Positions 1 to 9,754 of a stretch of DNA of 64,000 nt are shown here, piece after piece. The translations under genes and the position numbers were made by a program. Source of the stretch: Pseudoalteromonas arctica. Its GTDB lineage: Bacteria; Pseudomonadota; Gammaproteobacteria; Enterobacterales; Alteromonadaceae. Within the stretch, counting starts at the first letter, position 1. Every line of letters begins with the position of its first letter. The stretch spans positions 33,392 to 97,391 of the forward strand of contig NZ_JABBMT010000014.1 in the NCBI RefSeq assembly GCF_012927645.1, read 5' to 3'. The notes under the pieces were generated by a model. That model saw only the letters and a list, made by a program, of their open reading frames with translations. It had not been told where the DNA came from and ran no database searches.

Positions 1-456
1 GCGCGAGAACGCCATCCACTGTTATTAGCCAGTATTTCACAAAGTTTATTGCCATTGGCGTTATTGGTTTCTGCATATATCTTCTTGCGCGGTCATAATT
101 TACCTGGTGGGGGCTTTATTGCTGGGTTAGTCACTGCCATTGCCTTTATTTTGCAATATATGGCTCATGGTTCAATTTGGATTTCTGAGCGTTTTGATGT
201 GAACTATCGAAAGATCATCGCCTCGGGTATTGCCATTGCAATGTTAACAGGGCTAGGAAGTTGGGCGTTTGGACGACCGTTTTTAACTACCTGGTTTGAA
301 TATTTTGATGTGCCATTTATCGGCAAAGTGGAATTGGCCAGTGCCATCGTATTTGATTTAGGTGTTTACATGACCGTAGTTGGCGCGACCTTAATGATAC
401 TCGCAAGCCTAGGTAAGTTAACCGCAGATACACCTAAGAAAGAGGTAAATATTTAA
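1..456 (+). CDS. mnhB: Mrp/Mnh Na+/H+ antiporter, MnhB domain (5' end outside window)
   Basis: The reading frame is open from the first base, so the gene starts upstream; about 151 residues are visible. The segment with [11 protein letters not shown] is the hallmark of the MnhB/MrpB family, and about four membrane-spanning stretches follow. In this antiporter MnhB is an integral subunit of a multi-subunit complex that exchanges cytoplasmic Na+ for protons. It may be a separate mnhB or the C-terminal domain of a fused MnhA-MnhB protein; the window cannot decide. The stop codon shares one base with the start of mnhC, so translation is probably coupled along the operon. Confidence 0.85.
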   Translation, partial: ARERHPLLLASISQSLLPLALLVSAYIFLRGHNLPGGGFIAGLVTAIAFILQYMAHGSIWISERFDVNYRKIIASGIAIAMLTGLGSWAFGRPFLTTWFEYFDVPFIGKVELASAIVFDLGVYMTVVGATLMILASLGKLTADTPKKEVNI

Positions 457-803
457 TGGAACTGTTATACGCATCATGCGTTGGTGTATTGGTGACTTGT
501 GGGGTGTACTTGATCCTAAGAGCACGAACTTTTCCGGTAGTATTAGGGTTAACGATGCTGTCATACGCAGTGAACTTATTTTTATTCTCTGCAGGGCGTT
601 TAACTATTAATAAAGCCGCCGTGCTTGGTACTGGCACTGACTATGCCGATCCGCTGCCGCAAGCTTTAGTTTTGACTGCTATTGTAATTGGTTTTGCAAT
701 GACCGCCTTTGTGGTAATTTTGGCAATTCGTGGTCGTGCCGATTTAGGCAATGATCATGTAGATGGTCACTTAGGTAAAGCAGAACACAAGGAGCACAAA
801 TGA
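456..803 (+). CDS. mnhC: Na+/H+ antiporter subunit C
   Basis: A 115-residue membrane protein with three hydrophobic segments, related to NuoK of complex I. It belongs to the Mrp/Mnh antiporter and helps form the ion-translocating core beside MnhD and the MnhA part. Length and the conserved GTGTDYADPLPQALVLTAIVIG stretch (positions about 65-86) fit the family well. The start overlaps the mnhB stop by one base and the end overlaps the mnhD start by four bases. The tail after the last membrane helix is charged and rich in His/Lys, as is common for this subunit. Confidence 0.9.
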   Translation: MELLYASCVGVLVTCGVYLILRARTFPVVLGLTMLSYAVNLFLFSAGRLTINKAAVLGTGTDYADPLPQALVLTAIVIGFAMTAFVVILAIRGRADLGNDHVDGHLGKAEHKEHK

Positions 804-2317
804 TCCAGCATCTAGCTTCTTGGCCAATTTTATTACCTATGCTTGGCGGCATTATTTTACTGTTACCTCCTTGTGGCAAAAGCATTCCAATTCGTCGTGT
901 AGCCTCTGTCGTCATGGCATTATTAAGTACCTTAGTTAGTGCGCTATTATTATGGCAAGTTTTCCAGTCAGGCATTATTGTGTATGCCATCGGCGGCTGG
1001 CAAGCGCCATTTGGGATCGTACTAGTTGCTGATTTAGTGTCAGTCTTACTGGTGTTATTAACGTCATTTCTAGGTTTGGCTGTTACTGTTTACAGCTGTA
1101 TGGGAGATGATGAAAAAGGGGGCTTTTTTCATCCTTTAGTGCACTTTTTGGTACTGGGTGTTAACGGTGCGTTTTTAACAGGGGATTTATTCAACCTGTT
1201 TGTATTTTTTGAAGTACTGTTAATTGCTTCCTATTCATTACTAATGCATGACGGTGATAAACACAAAACACGATCGGCCATTCAATACGTGAGTTTAAAC
1301 CTGATTGGTTCGAGTGTGTTTTTGATTGCTCTGGGTATTTTATATGGTGTATTAGGCACGTTGAATATTGCTGATATGGCACAAAAAGTGTCGCTGTTAC
1401 AGGGCGATGACGTCTACCTTGCAAAAATTGGTGGGTTATTACTGCTGGTTGTTTTTGCGTTAAAAGGTGCATTGTTACCACTGCACTTATGGTTACCCAA
1501 TACTTACGCCAGTGCAATGCCTGTGGTGGCAGCGTTATTCGCAATTATGACTAAAGTGGGTGTATATGCAATGCTGCGTGTCTATACCGTTATCTTTGGT
1601 GATGAAGCAGGGCAACTTGCACACATGGCACAACCTTGGTTGTGGGGTCTGGCTGTTGCAACTATTATAGTTGGCTCTATTGGTGTTGTTGCCGCGCAAG
1701 ATTTACGCAAGCTCACTGCTAATTTAGTGGTTGTATCGGTGGGGACGTTAGTGGCGTTAGTCGCATTGCAAAACATTAATGCCACAGCGGCACTGTTGTA
1801 TTACTTAGTGCATTCAACCTTCGTGTGCGCGGCCTTGTTTTTAGTGGCTGATCTGATTGCTCATCAGCGTGGTAAAGTTGCGGATCGTTTAGCGCCAGGA
1901 CGCGGTGTAGCGCAACCATACTTATTAGGCGTGTGTTTTATTATTGCTGCTTTAGCAGTAGTAGGCATGCCACCACTGTCAGGGTTTGTTGGTAAAATAT
2001 GGATTTTAAAAACTACCTTAGATAGCGAAAAAGCATTACTATTTTGGCCTGTTTACTTGCTTGCCAGCTTTGCATTATTAGTCGCATTATCTCGAGCGGG
2101 TACTACCTTATTTTGGGAACGAAAACATCAAGACTGTGAACCGACAGAAGGAGTAAAAGCGCATCCATTGCAGGTCACGGCAATAATTGCTTTATTAGTT
2201 TGTTCGCCTTTGTTAGTGATCTTTGGCGCCGTAGTAAGTGAATATATGATTGCTGCTGCTACGCAATTGCATGATATTACTGGCGGTATCAAGACGGTAC
2301 TTGGAGAGGGCTTATAA
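800..2317 (+). CDS. mnhD: Na+/H+ antiporter subunit D
   Basis: A 505-residue polytopic protein of the proton-conducting transporter family (related to NuoL/M/N). It is one of the two large ion-pumping subunits of the Mrp antiporter. The conserved helix with LKGALLPLHLWLPNTYASA (about 221-239) carries the lysine and histidine that define the proton path in this family, and VVGMPPLSGFVGK (about 391) is a second family signature. Length is typical (about 500). It starts in a four-base overlap with mnhC and its stop shares one base with mnhE. Confidence 0.93.
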   Translation: MIQHLASWPILLPMLGGIILLLPPCGKSIPIRRVASVVMALLSTLVSALLLWQVFQSGIIVYAIGGWQAPFGIVLVADLVSVLLVLLTSFLGLAVTVYSCMGDDEKGGFFHPLVHFLVLGVNGAFLTGDLFNLFVFFEVLLIASYSLLMHDGDKHKTRSAIQYVSLNLIGSSVFLIALGILYGVLGTLNIADMAQKVSLLQGDDVYLAKIGGLLLLVVFALKGALLPLHLWLPNTYASAMPVVAALFAIMTKVGVYAMLRVYTVIFGDEAGQLAHMAQPWLWGLAVATIIVGSIGVVAAQDLRKLTANLVVVSVGTLVALVALQNINATAALLYYLVHSTFVCAALFLVADLIAHQRGKVADRLAPGRGVAQPYLLGVCFIIAALAVVGMPPLSGFVGKIWILKTTLDSEKALLFWPVYLLASFALLVALSRAGTTLFWERKHQDCEPTEGVKAHPLQVTAIIALLVCSPLLVIFGAVVSEYMIAAATQLHDITGGIKTVLGEGL

Positions 2318-2853
2318 TGCGTTTAGAATCACGTTTTCGTTGGTTACCAACACCTTTTCGCAGTGCATTATTGTTTGTCGTATGGCTGCTACTCAATAAC
2401 AGCGTATCGGCTGGCCATTTAGTGTTGGCCGTGATATTCGCTATTTTAATTCCTTTAGTTAGTTTTCCATTTCGTGAACCGCAACCGCTTATTATTAAGC
2501 CCGGTTTAGCGCTAAAGCAGTTAATTATCGTGATGTACGATATTATTACCGCCAATATGCAAGTTGCATTGCTTATCTTAGGGCCAGTTAAAAAGCTGCG
2601 TCCCGCATTTGTAAAAGTACCAATAGAGCTTAGTCATGCCATGCCGATCACTATTTTGGCAAGCACAGTGTCGCTTACACCAGGCACCGTAAGTGCTGAG
2701 GTATACCCAATACCTGAATCTCTCGCTGAGGGTGAGCAACCAATGCAGCGTTATTTGCTTATTCATGTATTAGATTTAGATGACGAACAAGCGTTGATCA
2801 ACACCATTAAACAGCGTTACGAAGCACCACTGAAGGAGATATTTCAATGTTAG
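2317..2853 (+). CDS. mnhE: Na+/H+ antiporter subunit E
   Basis: A 178-residue subunit of the Mrp/Mnh complex. It has hydrophobic segments in the first half and a soluble tail of about 90 residues. The signature TVSLTPGTVSAEV (about 116-128) is that of the MnhE/MrpE family. The role of E in transport is poorly defined, but it is needed for a working complex in studied homologues. It lies in the tightly packed operon, sharing one base with mnhD and overlapping mnhF by seven bases. Confidence 0.9.
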   Translation: MRLESRFRWLPTPFRSALLFVVWLLLNNSVSAGHLVLAVIFAILIPLVSFPFREPQPLIIKPGLALKQLIIVMYDIITANMQVALLILGPVKKLRPAFVKVPIELSHAMPITILASTVSLTPGTVSAEVYPIPESLAEGEQPMQRYLLIHVLDLDDEQALINTIKQRYEAPLKEIFQC

Positions 2854-3116
2854 AAACAGTCTTTTTAATTGTTTTTGCAATGATTGGTTTATCGCTATTA
2901 CTTAACTTATGGCGTTTAGTGGTCGGCCCTTCAGTACCTGATCGCATTTTAGCGCTAGATACTATGTATATTAATACCATAGCATTAATTATTTTATACG
3001 GTATGAGTATGGGCACAGGACTGTATTTTGAAGCTGCACTGTTAATCGCGATGCTGGGCTTTGTAAGTACAGTAGCGGTATGTAAGTACTTGTTACGTGG
3101 CGATATCATCGAATAA
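2847..3116 (+). CDS. mnhF: Na+/H+ antiporter subunit F
   Basis: A small protein of 89 residues with three membrane helices. The motif VVGPSVPDRILALD (about 26-39) is the signature of the MnhF/MrpF family. It is a structural subunit of the Mrp antiporter. The start lies inside the end of mnhE, with a Shine-Dalgarno stretch AAGGAG about 10 bases upstream within mnhE. mnhG follows 11 bases after the stop. Confidence 0.9.
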   Translation: MLETVFLIVFAMIGLSLLLNLWRLVVGPSVPDRILALDTMYINTIALIILYGMSMGTGLYFEAALLIAMLGFVSTVAVCKYLLRGDIIE

Positions 3117-3127
3117 AGGGTAATAAC

Positions 3128-3460
3128 ATGATCAGTGAATGGATAGTCTCTATATTATTATTAATTGGTGGTGCATTTATTTTAATAGGCTCGGTAGGCC
3201 TTATCAAAATGCCGGATTTTTTTATGCGCCTGCATGGTCCTACAAAAGCCACAACCCTTGGCATGGCTGGAATGCTCATCGCTGCAATGATATTTTTTAG
3301 CAACACGCAAGATGGCGTTAGTGTCAAAGAGTTATTGATCTCAATTTTCTTATTGATCACCGCACCGATCAGCGGTTATATGCTGATAAAATCAGCAATC
3401 CACCATAAACTCAAAGCTAAAGACGGCACCAAAGGCTTAGATAACATCGAAGACGATTAA
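3128..3460 (+). CDS. mnhG: Na+/H+ antiporter subunit G
   Basis: A 110-residue protein with three membrane helices; the stretch PDFFMRLHGPTKATTLG (about 29-45) is diagnostic of MnhG/MrpG. It is the last gene of the antiporter operon, and the B-C-D-E-F-G order is the standard one. The acidic tail is cytoplasmic in family models. No strong intrinsic terminator is visible in the 137 bases before the next gene. Confidence 0.9.
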   Translation: MISEWIVSILLLIGGAFILIGSVGLIKMPDFFMRLHGPTKATTLGMAGMLIAAMIFFSNTQDGVSVKELLISIFLLITAPISGYMLIKSAIHHKLKAKDGTKGLDNIEDD

Positions 3461-3597
3461 TACAACTTGAAATAATGATCATTTTTTAGATTGTTTAAAG
3501 CTACATATGAAACAATTGTTTAGTACTAAAGTTAGTGCTGATTTTTTTATCTAAAGCGCCTATGCTGGTTAAATAATAATTAAAAATATCAGCGGTT

Positions 3598-6500
3598 ATG
3601 TTTTCTATTTGGTCAATAAGCTTACTCGCCATTGTATACTTGGGAATTTTATTTGCTGTGGCGGGGTGGGCAGATAAACGCAAAATGCTGCCTTTTAAAG
3701 GGCTAACTTATGGACTATCGTTAGGTGTTTATTGTACCTCATGGGCATTTTTTGGTACTACAGCCCAAGCCGCACATAATGGTTGGTGGCTTGCCCCTAC
3801 TTACGCTGGTACTATTTTGTTGTTTATTTTTGGTTGGCAAATATACTGTCGCATTGCGCATATTTGTCGCCAGCAAAAGCTTACCTCAATGGCCGATTTT
3901 ATTGCCACGCGGTATGGTAAGTCTTCTAGTCTCTCGGGTTTAATATCGCTTATTTCTGTGATTGCTATTGTGCCGTATATTTCATTACAACTGAGTGCCA
4001 CCGCACAAAGTATTAATTTATTAACTGCACGAGCTGCATCGCAAAGCCATCAAGTCTGGGCTGATAGTACGTTTTATATCACTTTGCTGTTAGCATTGTT
4101 TGCCATTTTATTTGGTGCTAGGAGGTTAAGACCGAGCGAGCACAACCCTGGGCTGATTGCCAGTATAGCCTTTGAATCTATGGTTAAGCTACTGGCGTTT
4201 GTGGTAGTGGGTTTATATGTCTGCTTTGCGCTTTTTGATAGTCCAGCTGCTTTATTTGCCAAAGCCGCAGAGCTAAATATAGATAAGCAGGTGGCCGCGA
4301 CACAAAGTCCAACTTATGTGTATGTTGTACATACATTACTAGGGGTATTAGCTACTTTGTGTTTGCCTCGGCAATTTCACATGAGCTTTATAGAAAACAA
4401 TAATGATAAAGAGCTGGCCTCTGCACGCTGGCTATTCCCTATTTATTTGCTGCTAATCAATCTATTTATTTTACCTATTGCATATGCGGGATTGATTTAC
4501 TTTCAAGGTACAGAAGTTGGTTACGATACTTTTGTTTTGGCGTTACCGATGGCGGCAGACAGTCCACTGGTGGCATTGTTAGCTTTTTTGGGCGGTTTTT
4601 CAGCGGCAACCAGCATGGTAATCGTATCGGCTATTGTACTTTCTGTGATGATCACCAATGACTTTATCAATCAATTTATTTTACGTCGTTCTCAGCTGAC
4701 TTCGAGCAGTCGTGGGCTTGATAAAAATAATCTGCTTCATGCACGTAAAATCGTCATAGTATTAATTTTATTACTTAGTTATTTTACCCATCGTATTCTT
4801 GGAGAGGCCAACACATTAGCCAATGTGGGTCTTATGTCGTTTACCTTAGTTGCGCAATTTGCTCCTGCAATGGTGATAGGCTTATGGTGGCGACACGCTT
4901 CGTGTCGAGGGGCACAGCTGGGTATTTTAACTGGCTTTATAATTTGGGGTTACACTTTATTATTGCCCAACCTTGCTAGCGGGCTTGGTAATGATAGTCG
5001 TTGGTTGATAGAAGGACCATGGCAAGTTGCTTGGTTAGCACCCACTAACTTATTCTCTCTGGGTTTAGAGGGTATTAGCCAAGCGGTGTTATTGTCATTA
5101 GGGGCAAATTGCTTGGTGTATTTTTTAGTGCCGCTATTGAGCCAAGCGACCTTAGCAGAGCGATTACAAAGCAATAAATTTATGCCACAATTATCCGATT
5201 CACGAATTAATACCGCCTTACAACCATTGAACTACCATGATTTAGGTGCGCTGTTACAGCGGTTTGCCGAAAAAGATGCCAGTCAACTATTAGTAAATCA
5301 CTACTTTCCAACAGATAGAAGTAAGTGGAAACACCCTGCGGATCTGCAACTTGAGTTATTAATAGAACGAGAAATGTCTGCAGTGATAGGCGGTGCATCG
5401 GCACGACTTATTTTGGATGTTGCAAAAAATGAGCAACGTCAGCCACTAGAGCAAGTTGCTGAACTTGTTGATGAGGCTACGCAAGTGCTGAAGTTTAATC
5501 GTGATTTACTGCAAGCTACTATTGAAAACATTCAACAAGGCATAAGTGTAGTGGATAGTGAGCTGCGTTTAGTTGCTTGGAATCAAGGCTATAAATGCAT
5601 GTTCTCTTATCCAGAAGAAGCGCTTTATATTGGCCGACCAGTGGCTGATATTATTCGTTTTAATGCCGAACGAGGCTTGTTTAGCGGCGAAGATATTAAT
5701 ATCGAGGTAGAAAAGCGCTTAGGTTATTTAAAACAAGGCAGTGCTTATAAATACCAGCGTTCTCACAATGATGGCCGTGTATTTGAGATGCAAGGTAACC
5801 CGTTACCAGGCGGTGGATTTGTAACTACCTATACTGATATTTCAGAGTTTGTTAAACAGCAAAAAGCACTCACAGAGGCAAATGTTAGCCTTGAAGAAAA
5901 AGTAGCTACACGCACTAAAGCTTTAACACAAGCTAACCATGAGCTGTCTGCGGCAAAGTTAGTTGCCGAACAAGCAACGGTTAGCAAAACCCGCTTTTTT
6001 GCTGCAGCTAGCCACGACTTATTACAACCTTTTAATGCCGCAAGTTTGTTTTGCTCATTAATGAATGAAAAAGCACAAGACACTCAGTTACAAGAGCTGG
6101 CGCTCAATATTAAAAATTCATTAGGGAATGCTGAAGAGTTGTTGTCGAGCATTTTAGAACTGACAAAACTAGACTCTGGAGCATTTAAAATTCAGTACAG
6201 TGAATTTGCAGTTAGTAGCTTACTCGAGCCATTACGCAATGATTATGCTGCGCTTGCGAGAGAAAAAGGGCTTAATCTCATTATGCAGACGTGCGATGTC
6301 CATTTAGTTACCGATAAAGCATTATTACGGCGAGTGTTGCGAAATTTACTCAGTAATGCCATACGTTACACTGAACAAGGTGAAGTACGCTTAAAAATGC
6401 AACGTCATGATCAACAGGTCTCATTCATTATTGAAGATACAGGGATCGGCATTGCTGCAAGTGATCAACAAACGATATATCAGGAATTTAAACAGCTAGG

Positions 6501-7047
6501 GGCAAAGCCCAATGCTGAAGGGTTAGGACTTGGCTTAGCTATTACCAAAAGAATTTGTGACTTATTGAAAATTCCCTTAATGGTGGGCTCTGAACTCGGC
6601 AAAGGCACGCAATTTACATTAACCTTACCATGTAAAGCGGGTCGAATTAGCACTGCGCTACACAGTGCAGAGCAAGGCCAAGAAACCGAGCTAGGGCGTT
6701 TACATATTTGGTTAGTTGATAACGATAGCAATGTGCTTGAAGCGCTCAAACAATTACTTGAAAACTGGGGCTGTGCAATTGCCACCGCTACTAACTTAAC
6801 CGAGCTTGAGCAATTAAAAGCGGCTCAAAATTTACCGCAACTACTGATCGTTGATTATCAACTAGACGACGGTGTGACTGGGCTTGACGTTATTAAGCAG
6901 GCAGGCCTTGAAGCGTTACCGGCAATAGTAAATACCGCCAATCATGATGAGGGTATTCGAGAGAGTGTGCTTGATGCCGGTTATCCATTATTGTATAAAC
7001 CACTCAAAGCGCCCGCCTTAAAGCGAATGATAAAACGGCTAACGTGA
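3598..7047 (+). CDS. CrbS-like hybrid sensor histidine kinase with sodium:solute symporter domain
   Basis: An 1149-residue membrane sensor. Residues about 1-500 form a sodium:solute symporter (SLC5-type) domain of some 12-13 helices. They are followed by a STAC-like linker, a PAS domain (about 640-750), a HisKA box with phospho-acceptor His806 (in FFAAASHDLLQPF), an HATPase domain with GLGLGLAI, and a C-terminal receiver with Asp1086 (LLIVDYQL). This order matches CrbS of Vibrio and related CbrA-type kinases; CrbS with CrbR controls acetate utilisation. A LuxR-type partner candidate lies at 14389-15054, not adjacent. The 3' end overlaps the convergent kinase gene by 9 bp. The family is clear; the signal sensed is inference. 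Confidence 0.85.
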   Translation: MFSIWSISLLAIVYLGILFAVAGWADKRKMLPFKGLTYGLSLGVYCTSWAFFGTTAQAAHNGWWLAPTYAGTILLFIFGWQIYCRIAHICRQQKLTSMADFIATRYGKSSSLSGLISLISVIAIVPYISLQLSATAQSINLLTARAASQSHQVWADSTFYITLLLALFAILFGARRLRPSEHNPGLIASIAFESMVKLLAFVVVGLYVCFALFDSPAALFAKAAELNIDKQVAATQSPTYVYVVHTLLGVLATLCLPRQFHMSFIENNNDKELASARWLFPIYLLLINLFILPIAYAGLIYFQGTEVGYDTFVLALPMAADSPLVALLAFLGGFSAATSMVIVSAIVLSVMITNDFINQFILRRSQLTSSSRGLDKNNLLHARKIVIVLILLLSYFTHRILGEANTLANVGLMSFTLVAQFAPAMVIGLWWRHASCRGAQLGILTGFIIWGYTLLLPNLASGLGNDSRWLIEGPWQVAWLAPTNLFSLGLEGISQAVLLSLGANCLVYFLVPLLSQATLAERLQSNKFMPQLSDSRINTALQPLNYHDLGALLQRFAEKDASQLLVNHYFPTDRSKWKHPADLQLELLIEREMSAVIGGASARLILDVAKNEQRQPLEQVAELVDEATQVLKFNRDLLQATIENIQQGISVVDSELRLVAWNQGYKCMFSYPEEALYIGRPVADIIRFNAERGLFSGEDINIEVEKRLGYLKQGSAYKYQRSHNDGRVFEMQGNPLPGGGFVTTYTDISEFVKQQKALTEANVSLEEKVATRTKALTQANHELSAAKLVAEQATVSKTRFFAAASHDLLQPFNAASLFCSLMNEKAQDTQLQELALNIKNSLGNAEELLSSILELTKLDSGAFKIQYSEFAVSSLLEPLRNDYAALAREKGLNLIMQTCDVHLVTDKALLRRVLRNLLSNAIRYTEQGEVRLKMQRHDQQVSFIIEDTGIGIAASDQQTIYQEFKQLGAKPNAEGLGLGLAITKRICDLLKIPLMVGSELGKGTQFTLTLPCKAGRISTALHSAEQGQETELGRLHIWLVDNDSNVLEALKQLLENWGCAIATATNLTELEQLKAAQNLPQLLIVDYQLDDGVTGLDVIKQAGLEALPAIVNTANHDEGIRESVLDAGYPLLYKPLKAPALKRMIKRLT

Positions 7048-8325
7048 TTGCAAGGACACGAATACTTGGGTTCCCGATTTATTTGCGCGTGCGTTAACAC
7101 TCAACTCACCCCCTTGGTTGCGTATCAATTCGCGGCTGATCACCAAACCAATGCCCGCGCCCTGTGCTTTTGTAGAATAAAAGGGCACAAATAGGTTGTC
7201 GGGGTTGGCAATGCCCGTGCCGTTGTCAGTCAGCTCAATCACAACGCCATCGTTTTGCTGTTGCCAGTTAAGCGTGGGAGGCGTGTTACCGCCTGCTTCA
7301 AAGGCATTTTTTATCAGGTTGATCAGTGCTTGTTCAAGCTGGCCTAAATCGGCTGTAAAATTCACAGGCTGAGAAGGGTGAATTTCGAGCTCAGGGAATA
7401 TTGCCTGTAGTCGTAAGTTCACTTGTTCGTTATTGATTTGCTGTTTATTTGGCGAGGGGAGTTTTGAGAATGCGCTGTAGCTATTTACAAAATCAAGCAA
7501 ATGTTGCGCACGTTTTTCAATCACTTGCAGCATATCTTGGGCAAGGTCTGGGCCTGGGGTTATTTGCCCTTGCTGTTTCATGGTTTGCAGTGATTGGCTC
7601 ATGGAGTAAATTGGCGTTAAGGAGTTACGCACTTCATGGTTGAGCACGCGAATTAAGCGCTGCCAAATGTCTTGTTCATTTGCGCGTAGCTGTTGTTCAA
7701 TAGAAAATAGCGTAAGCAGCTCGTAATTTCGCCCTGTGCGCCAAAATGTTTGTGCTGATACGATAAAACGGCGTTTAAAACGCGACTCTTTCTCTATTTG
7801 CCAACGACCATTGTTATAAATCAGCCCTAGATCGGTGCTACTTAATCCTTCAACATTGGGTGCTGTTAAGGTGTTTAAAAATGCGTTATTGGTAAAGTAA
7901 ACTTGCCCGTGAGGGTCTAAAATAACAATGGGTAAATCAAGCATTTTAGCAAACTCAAACACGAACTCTTCAGTTTGCATATAGTGACGTTTACTTTGCG
8001 CTATTTTGTTAGTGAGCTTGGTAAAGTCATTTTTAAGGTTGGCTACTCGCCCGTTTTGATACTGTGCTAAATGCCAACTATTACTCTCGTTGTTAGCCAG
8101 TGCATCAAGCTGTGTTCCAAAGCGTTCGATAACATCAAGGGTCAGTTTGTAGCTTTTGACTACTGCAAACAGGCTAACTGCAACGACGGGGAGTATAATA
8201 CTAATGCTTGCAAACCAATCGAGCCCCCACGTTATTACAAGCAAAATACACAGCATTAATACAATAAACATCACTAAGGCGGCATAACGCATTAGTCGCT
8301 GTTCGAGCGAGTGAGTGCGGGCCAT
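7039..8325 (-). CDS. PAS-domain sensor histidine kinase (partner of the NtrC-type regulator)
   Basis: A 428-residue kinase with two close N-terminal membrane helices (about 14-34 and 39-56) and almost no periplasmic loop, so it probably senses a membrane or cytoplasmic signal. A PAS-like segment (about 118-205) is followed by the phospho-acceptor His230 in LNHEVRNSLTP and an HATPase domain with DNGTGI and GAGIGL motifs. Its start codon overlaps the stop of the upstream sigma-54 regulator (TAATG), so the two are translationally coupled and almost surely a two-component pair. It is the last gene of the adaptor/ABC/regulator operon. The inducing signal cannot be read from sequence. Confidence 0.88.
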   Translation of the reverse strand: MARTHSLEQRLMRYAALVMFIVLMLCILLVITWGLDWFASISIILPVVAVSLFAVVKSYKLTLDVIERFGTQLDALANNESNSWHLAQYQNGRVANLKNDFTKLTNKIAQSKRHYMQTEEFVFEFAKMLDLPIVILDPHGQVYFTNNAFLNTLTAPNVEGLSSTDLGLIYNNGRWQIEKESRFKRRFIVSAQTFWRTGRNYELLTLFSIEQQLRANEQDIWQRLIRVLNHEVRNSLTPIYSMSQSLQTMKQQGQITPGPDLAQDMLQVIEKRAQHLLDFVNSYSAFSKLPSPNKQQINNEQVNLRLQAIFPELEIHPSQPVNFTADLGQLEQALINLIKNAFEAGGNTPPTLNWQQQNDGVVIELTDNGTGIANPDNLFVPFYSTKAQGAGIGLVISRELIRNQGGELSVNARANKSGTQVFVSLQSR

Positions 8326-9701
8326 TAAAAGTCTGCTTCTTTTAAATCAAGCTGGTGCTTATCGATTCGCCTGTAAATCGCCGATTTACTCAAGCCTAAA
8401 AACTCACCCGCGGCAACAACATTCCCATTAAATTGCGCCAACGCTTTTTGAATCATTTGTTTTTCAAGTTCTTCCAGTGGCAGCAACGGTAATGAATCAC
8501 TCGTTGCGCTGTTGCTTGCATCACTACTGGGTTGTTCAAGAATCAAATCATTGGCATCGATATTGTCGTTATCGCTCATGATCACGGCACGTTCAATACA
8601 ATGGCTAAGTTCTCGCACATTGCCCGGCCACGTGTAGTTCGTGAGCGCCTGAATTGCAGTAGCTGAAAGTGACATGCCTTCACGCTGGTATTTTTTACTG
8701 TGCGTTGCAAGCAAGTGATGTGCTAATTCTATAATGTCTTCAGGACGCTCACGTAGTGGCGGAATATGTAGTTCAATGGTGTTGAGCCTGAACAATAAAT
8801 CGCGGCGAAATTCCCCCGCCTCAATGGCTTTAGCTAGCTCTGCGTTAGTGGCAGCAATAATCCGTACATCCGCTGTTTGGGTTTGGCTTGAGCCTAATAC
8901 TTCAAACTCTTGGCTTTCAAGTACGCGCAGCATTTTACTTTGTAGCTCAAGGGGGAGTGTGGCTATTTCATCTAAAAATAAGGTGCCGCCATTGGCTATT
9001 TCAAAGCGGCCGAGACGGTCTTCTTTAGCGTCGGTAAAGGCGCCTTTTTTGTGGCCAAATAATTCGCTTTCAAATAAAGAGGGCGCAATAGCACCAATAT
9101 TAACGCTCACATAGCGTTGTTCGCAGCGATTAGAGTGTTGGTGAATATAGTTTGCTAGCAGGCTCTTACCGGTGCCATTTTCTCCGGTAATTAAAATACT
9201 GGCATCGGTTTTTGCGGCGCGCTTAGCGCGTGTCAGTAATTGTTGCGTCACCGCTGAATTAGCAATGTAATCAGTACTTTTTGGTAAGTTTAGCGCCTTT
9301 AAACAGGCATTATCATGATTGCTTTTTTTCAGCGTTAGTTGCTGTTGTACAACGCTAGTTAAACGCAGGTTATTCCAAGGTTTTTCAAGAAAGTCAACAG
9401 CGCCTAACTGCATGGCTTTGACCGCGACATCAACACTTGCCCATGCGGTCATTACGATAACAGGAATGGTTGAACTAATAGACTGCAGTTGCTTTAAAAA
9501 TCGCAGCCCTTCATCCCCTGAGGTGGTATCGAGCTTAAAGTTCATATCGAGCAAAATAAGGCTAATTGCATTACAGTTTAAAATTTCGAGGGCTTGCTCA
9601 GGGCCTTGTGCTTCAATACATTGTAAGCCAAGTTGGTTTAGCGCCACGATGGCGGCCATGCGAACATCAGCTTGGTCGTCGATTACTAAAATTGGGTCCA
9701 T
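8325..9701 (-). CDS. Sigma-54-dependent NtrC-family response regulator with GAFTDA variant
   Basis: 458 residues: receiver domain (about 1-120, phospho-acceptor Asp52), AAA+ domain with Walker A GENGTGKS (173-180) and Walker B FLDEI, and a C-terminal Fis-type helix-turn-helix. The loop that contacts sigma-54, normally GAFTGA, reads GAFTDA (220-225). The start is placed at the Met before DPILVIDDQ, where the family begins; an ATG 51 bases upstream (9752) is in frame but gives a non-conserved extension. It probably activates the sigma-54 promoter at 14274-14291 that drives its own operon. Confidence 0.88.
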   Translation of the reverse strand: MDPILVIDDQADVRMAAIVALNQLGLQCIEAQGPEQALEILNCNAISLILLDMNFKLDTTSGDEGLRFLKQLQSISSTIPVIVMTAWASVDVAVKAMQLGAVDFLEKPWNNLRLTSVVQQQLTLKKSNHDNACLKALNLPKSTDYIANSAVTQQLLTRAKRAAKTDASILITGENGTGKSLLANYIHQHSNRCEQRYVSVNIGAIAPSLFESELFGHKKGAFTDAKEDRLGRFEIANGGTLFLDEIATLPLELQSKMLRVLESQEFEVLGSSQTQTADVRIIAATNAELAKAIEAGEFRRDLLFRLNTIELHIPPLRERPEDIIELAHHLLATHSKKYQREGMSLSATAIQALTNYTWPGNVRELSHCIERAVIMSDNDNIDANDLILEQPSSDASNSATSDSLPLLPLEELEKQMIQKALAQFNGNVVAAGEFLGLSKSAIYRRIDKHQLDLKEADF

Positions 9702-9754
9702 TTTATATGTATGATCCTGTCGTGGTGGCCCTGTTTGGGCCACCCTTATCATTA

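Noticed and set aside
3510..3521. Palindrome AAACAATTGTTT before the CrbS-like gene
   Set aside because: A 12-base AT-rich palindrome is expected by chance in this composition and has no promoter context.
3525..3541. TTAGTGCT upstream of the CrbS-like gene, resembling the 13-bp motif near 17530
   Set aside because: Only eight core bases agree and the ACC part is missing, so it is not better than chance.
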